A stretch of DNA of 8,326 nt, taken from NCBI GenBank assembly GCA_028693975.1, contig JAQUUF010000041.1, positions 1 through 8,326 on the forward strand, read 5' to 3'. The notes beneath the pieces were generated by a model, which was not told the DNA's origin, did not search any database, and saw only the letters and a list, made by a program, of their open reading frames with translations. This DNA comes from Acidaminococcaceae bacterium. Its GTDB lineage: Bacteria > Bacillota > Negativicutes > Acidaminococcales > Acidaminococcaceae. Numbering within the stretch: the first letter of the stretch is position 1; each line of letters opens with the position of its first letter. Made by a program: the position numbers and the translations under genes. Below, piece by piece: positions 5,974-8,326 of the stretch.

Positions 5974-7218
5974 ATGAGTGAACAAGAAAAAAATTCTGTA
6001 GAAGAAATAGTGGAACGGACTACCATAGCTGATGTTTATCGTGCGGCTAAACAAATTCAGGCGGTGGCCAAACGAACCCAGTTAATCCCCAGTCCGTATT
6101 TTTCTGAACTATGTGGCAACGAAGTATATCTCAAACCGGAGAATCTGCAAAATACAGGCTCTTTCAAATTACGTGGCGCCTACAATAAAATTAGCCAGTT
6201 ATCAGACGAAGCCAAAGCTAAGGGAGTTATAACAGCCTCGGCCGGTAACCATGCTCAAGGTGTAGCGCTAGCAGCGCAGAAGCTAGGGGTTAAGGCCGTG
6301 ATAGTGATGCCGGCGACGACACCGCTACTTAAGGTGGAGGCCACGAGAGCGTTGGGAGCAGAAGTAGTGCTCTTTGGCGATAGTTTCGATGACGCTGCTG
6401 CTCATTCAGCAGTCTTACAAAAAGAAAAAGGTTATGAATATATCCATCCATTTAATGACGTACAAGTATTGGCGGGACAGGGGACGACGGCACTAGAGAT
6501 TATTGAAGAGCTCAAGGATGTGGACGTTATCTTGGTACCAATTGGCGGTGGTGGTTTTGCCAGCGGTGTGGCTCTGGCGACCAAGTCGGTGAATCCCCAT
6601 GTCAAGGTTATTGGCGTAGAGCCAGAAGGGGCTGCTTGTATGCAGCAATCTTTGGCAGCTGGGCACGTAGTGTCTTTGCCGGTAGTAGATACAGTAGCAG
6701 ATGGCTGCGCCGTGAAAACTCCAGGCGACTTAACCTTTGCGTTTTGCCGCAAATATTTAGATGAGATTGTAACAGTATCAGAGATGGAGATTATGTCGGC
6801 GCTTCTATCCCTTATCGAGAAGCACAAACTTATCGCTGAAGGTGCCGGGGTTCTGTCTTTGGCCGCTCTTGGTAAATTAAAAATGCGTGGCAAAAAAGTT
6901 GCGGCTATTGTCAGTGGTGGTAATATAGATATTTCTACTATTTCTGCGTTGATTGACAAAGCATTGATTGCCCGTGGACGTATCTTCTGTTTTGCGGTAC
7001 AATTGCCAGATAAGCCGGGGCAGTTGCTTAAGGTATCAGAAGTACTGGCGGAAGAGAATGCCAATGTTATTAAACTAGACCATAATCAAGCCAAAGTGAC
7101 CGATAGCTTCAAAAAAGTGCAGCTAGAAGTTACGGTGGAGACGCATAATCAGGAGCATATTAAGCGCATTGTAGCAGCACTGAGCCAGCATGGGTTTACT
7201 GTCACCAAGGTTTACTAA
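5974..7218 (+). CDS. ilvA: Threonine ammonia-lyase (threonine dehydratase) with C-terminal ACT domain
   Basis: This is a cytosolic PLP enzyme that converts threonine to 2-oxobutyrate and ammonia, the entry step to isoleucine and also a fermentative route. The 414 residues comprise a fold-type II catalytic domain (about 18-330) and a single C-terminal ACT domain (about 336-414, beginning at GRIFCFAVQLPDKPGQ). The PLP lysine is Lys65 in GSFKLRGAYNK. SAGNHAQGVA (89-98) and the phosphate-binding GGGGFASG (191-198) are intact, as is SGGN (315-318). The architecture is the shorter clostridial/archaeal type. It is longer than catabolic TdcB (about 329 residues, no ACT) and lacks the double regulatory domain of E. 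coli IlvA (514). GAGGAG (5962-5967) lies 6 bases before the ATG. iadA follows after 11 bases. The reactive imine it releases is the substrate of RidA, encoded upstream. Biosynthetic or catabolic use is not decided by sequence. Confidence 0.94.
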   Translation: MSEQEKNSVEEIVERTTIADVYRAAKQIQAVAKRTQLIPSPYFSELCGNEVYLKPENLQNTGSFKLRGAYNKISQLSDEAKAKGVITASAGNHAQGVALAAQKLGVKAVIVMPATTPLLKVEATRALGAEVVLFGDSFDDAAAHSAVLQKEKGYEYIHPFNDVQVLAGQGTTALEIIEELKDVDVILVPIGGGGFASGVALATKSVNPHVKVIGVEPEGAACMQQSLAAGHVVSLPVVDTVADGCAVKTPGDLTFAFCRKYLDEIVTVSEMEIMSALLSLIEKHKLIAEGAGVLSLAALGKLKMRGKKVAAIVSGGNIDISTISALIDKALIARGRIFCFAVQLPDKPGQLLKVSEVLAEENANVIKLDHNQAKVTDSFKKVQLEVTVETHNQEHIKRIVAALSQHGFTVTKVY

Positions 7219-7229
7219 AGGAGGATTCC

Positions 7230-8326
7230 ATGAAACTTTTTAAGAATGTAGATTTGTATACACCGGAGCATTTGGGCAAGAGGGATGTTTTGGTGGAGGG
7301 CGAGAAGATTGCCAAAATAGCTAAGAGTATTACGGAGTACGATGGAATTGCCGATGTGGAGATTTTTGATTTGGCAGGCAAGGTGATGGTACCAGGTTAT
7401 ATTGATAATCACGTGCATATTACTGGTGGTGGGGGCGAGCAGGGACCGGCCTCACGTACGCCCGAGGCTAGTATAGGTGTATTGTTAGATTGTGGCGTGA
7501 CTACAGTAATTGGGCTCTTGGGCACGGACGGCATTACTAAGAGCTTGCCCAATCTTTTGGCCAAAGCCAGAGCGTTGAACGAAGAAGGGATAACTTGCTA
7601 TATTTTGACGGGTGCTTATGGTTATCCGCCAGTCACTATGACTGGTAGCGTAGAGCAGGACATGGTGCTGATAGATTTGGTTATAGGGGTGAAAACTGCT
7701 GCCGTAGACCATCGCAGTTCTAATCCAACGGGGGAAGATTTAATTGCTCTAGGGACTGCTGCTAGGCGTGGTGGGATGCTGAGCAATTGTGGTGGTGTGG
7801 TCACTATACATATGGGCAGTGGCAAAGCCTTGCTAGAGCCGTTGTTCTATGCTCTGGAGCATTCGGACATTCCACCACAAATTTTCTTGCCTACGCATAT
7901 GAATGTGCGGAGCATGGACCTTATTGATGCTGGGGTGGCACTTACCAAACTGGGTGGTAATATGGATTATACAGTGGCTGGTACTATGGAAGAAAACAAG
8001 GACGTAGCAATGCAAGTAGCCTATGCTCTGCATGAGGGAATGGAGTTAGAGCATTTAACTTGCTCTAGCGATGGCTATGGTAGTATGCCGCGGTTCAATG
8101 ACAAGCAAGAATGCATAGGTTTGACATATGTGACTCCTTGCGGCTTGCACCAATTGGTGCAACAATTAGTGGCACTTAAGATACTTCCATTGGAGCAGGC
8201 TCTGACATTGGTTACTTCCAACCCGGCACGGGTGTTGGGATTGGGCCAGAAAAAAGGTCAAGTGGCTGTGTGCTACGATGCAGATATGCTTATCTATGCT
8301 GCAGATGCTGCCATCGAGAGCGTGAT
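7230..8326 (+). CDS. iadA: Isoaspartyl dipeptidase (beta-aspartyl peptidase), 3' end outside window
   Basis: IadA is an amidohydrolase-superfamily metalloenzyme that hydrolyses beta-aspartyl (isoAsp) dipeptides arising from damaged proteins. The frame is open for 365 codons to the window edge; compared with the 390-residue E. coli enzyme about 20-30 residues are missing. Metal ligands are visible: His61-x-His63, Lys155 (the likely carboxylated lysine in IGVKTAAVDHRS), His194, His223 and Asp281 in SSDGYGS. Glu70 in GGGGEQGP, Tyr130 in LTGAY and Arg162 match substrate-site residues of the E. coli enzyme. The second substrate arginine looks shifted by one (PTHMNVR against PTHVNR). AAAGGAGG overlaps the ilvA stop codon and is 5 bases from the ATG, so co-translation with ilvA is likely. 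The family call is strong. Confidence 0.94.
   Translation, partial: MKLFKNVDLYTPEHLGKRDVLVEGEKIAKIAKSITEYDGIADVEIFDLAGKVMVPGYIDNHVHITGGGGEQGPASRTPEASIGVLLDCGVTTVIGLLGTDGITKSLPNLLAKARALNEEGITCYILTGAYGYPPVTMTGSVEQDMVLIDLVIGVKTAAVDHRSSNPTGEDLIALGTAARRGGMLSNCGGVVTIHMGSGKALLEPLFYALEHSDIPPQIFLPTHMNVRSMDLIDAGVALTKLGGNMDYTVAGTMEENKDVAMQVAYALHEGMELEHLTCSSDGYGSMPRFNDKQECIGLTYVTPCGLHQLVQQLVALKILPLEQALTLVTSNPARVLGLGQKKGQVAVCYDADMLIYAADAAIESV

Noticed and set aside
6432..7064. A 210-codon minus-strand frame inside ilvA
   Set aside because: It is the complement of a well-conserved threonine dehydratase and has low-complexity composition with no family features.

Overview
The window reads as a chromosomal stretch of a low-to-mid GC member of the Bacillota. 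The evidence is a T-box riboswitch, strong AGGAGG-type ribosome binding sites, near-consensus sigma-A-type promoters and clostridial-type enzyme variants. A Negativicutes relative (Phascolarctobacterium/Acidaminococcus-like) is plausible, but that is an impression only. I see no phage, transposase, CRISPR or defence genes. The gene content is fermentative and amino-acid metabolism.

Layout from left to right. Bases 1-1076 (+) hold the 3' nine-tenths of an iron-dependent lactaldehyde reductase/alcohol dehydrogenase (fucO type). A symmetric hairpin at 1096-1125 terminates it and the convergent AGCS-family alanine/glycine:cation symporter (1146-2549, -). A 340-base divergent intergenic region follows. 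It has inverted repeats near the symporter start, a possible small RNA with GGA-bearing hairpins, and a good promoter for ridA. ridA (2890-3270, +) and a cysteine-rich DUF1847-type gene (3284-3889, +) form a two-gene operon.

Bases 3890-4469 are non-coding but dense. Two imperfect palindromes of nearly equal size (124 and 122 bp) stand back to back and share internal motifs at matching positions, so they look like two copies of one repeat family. They are followed at once by a strong promoter and a complete T-box leader with its terminator. The specifier reads best as AUC (isoleucine). Its downstream side does not carry a co-directed gene: it runs into the 3' end of a convergent secreted serine hydrolase (4470-5834, -). 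The next co-directed gene is ilvA (5974-7218, +), which is isoleucine-related but 1.5 kb away and has its own promoter. iadA (7230 to the window edge, +) follows ilvA 11 bases later.

Functionally, IlvA (threonine to 2-oxobutyrate via reactive enamine/imine intermediates) and RidA (hydrolysis of those imines) are a known metabolic pair, here in separate transcription units 2.7 kb apart. IadA (isoaspartyl dipeptide hydrolysis) and the symporter fit peptide and amino-acid use. The observations most worth following are the apparently orphan isoleucine T-box and the twin palindromes beside it; no clear new multi-gene system is visible.
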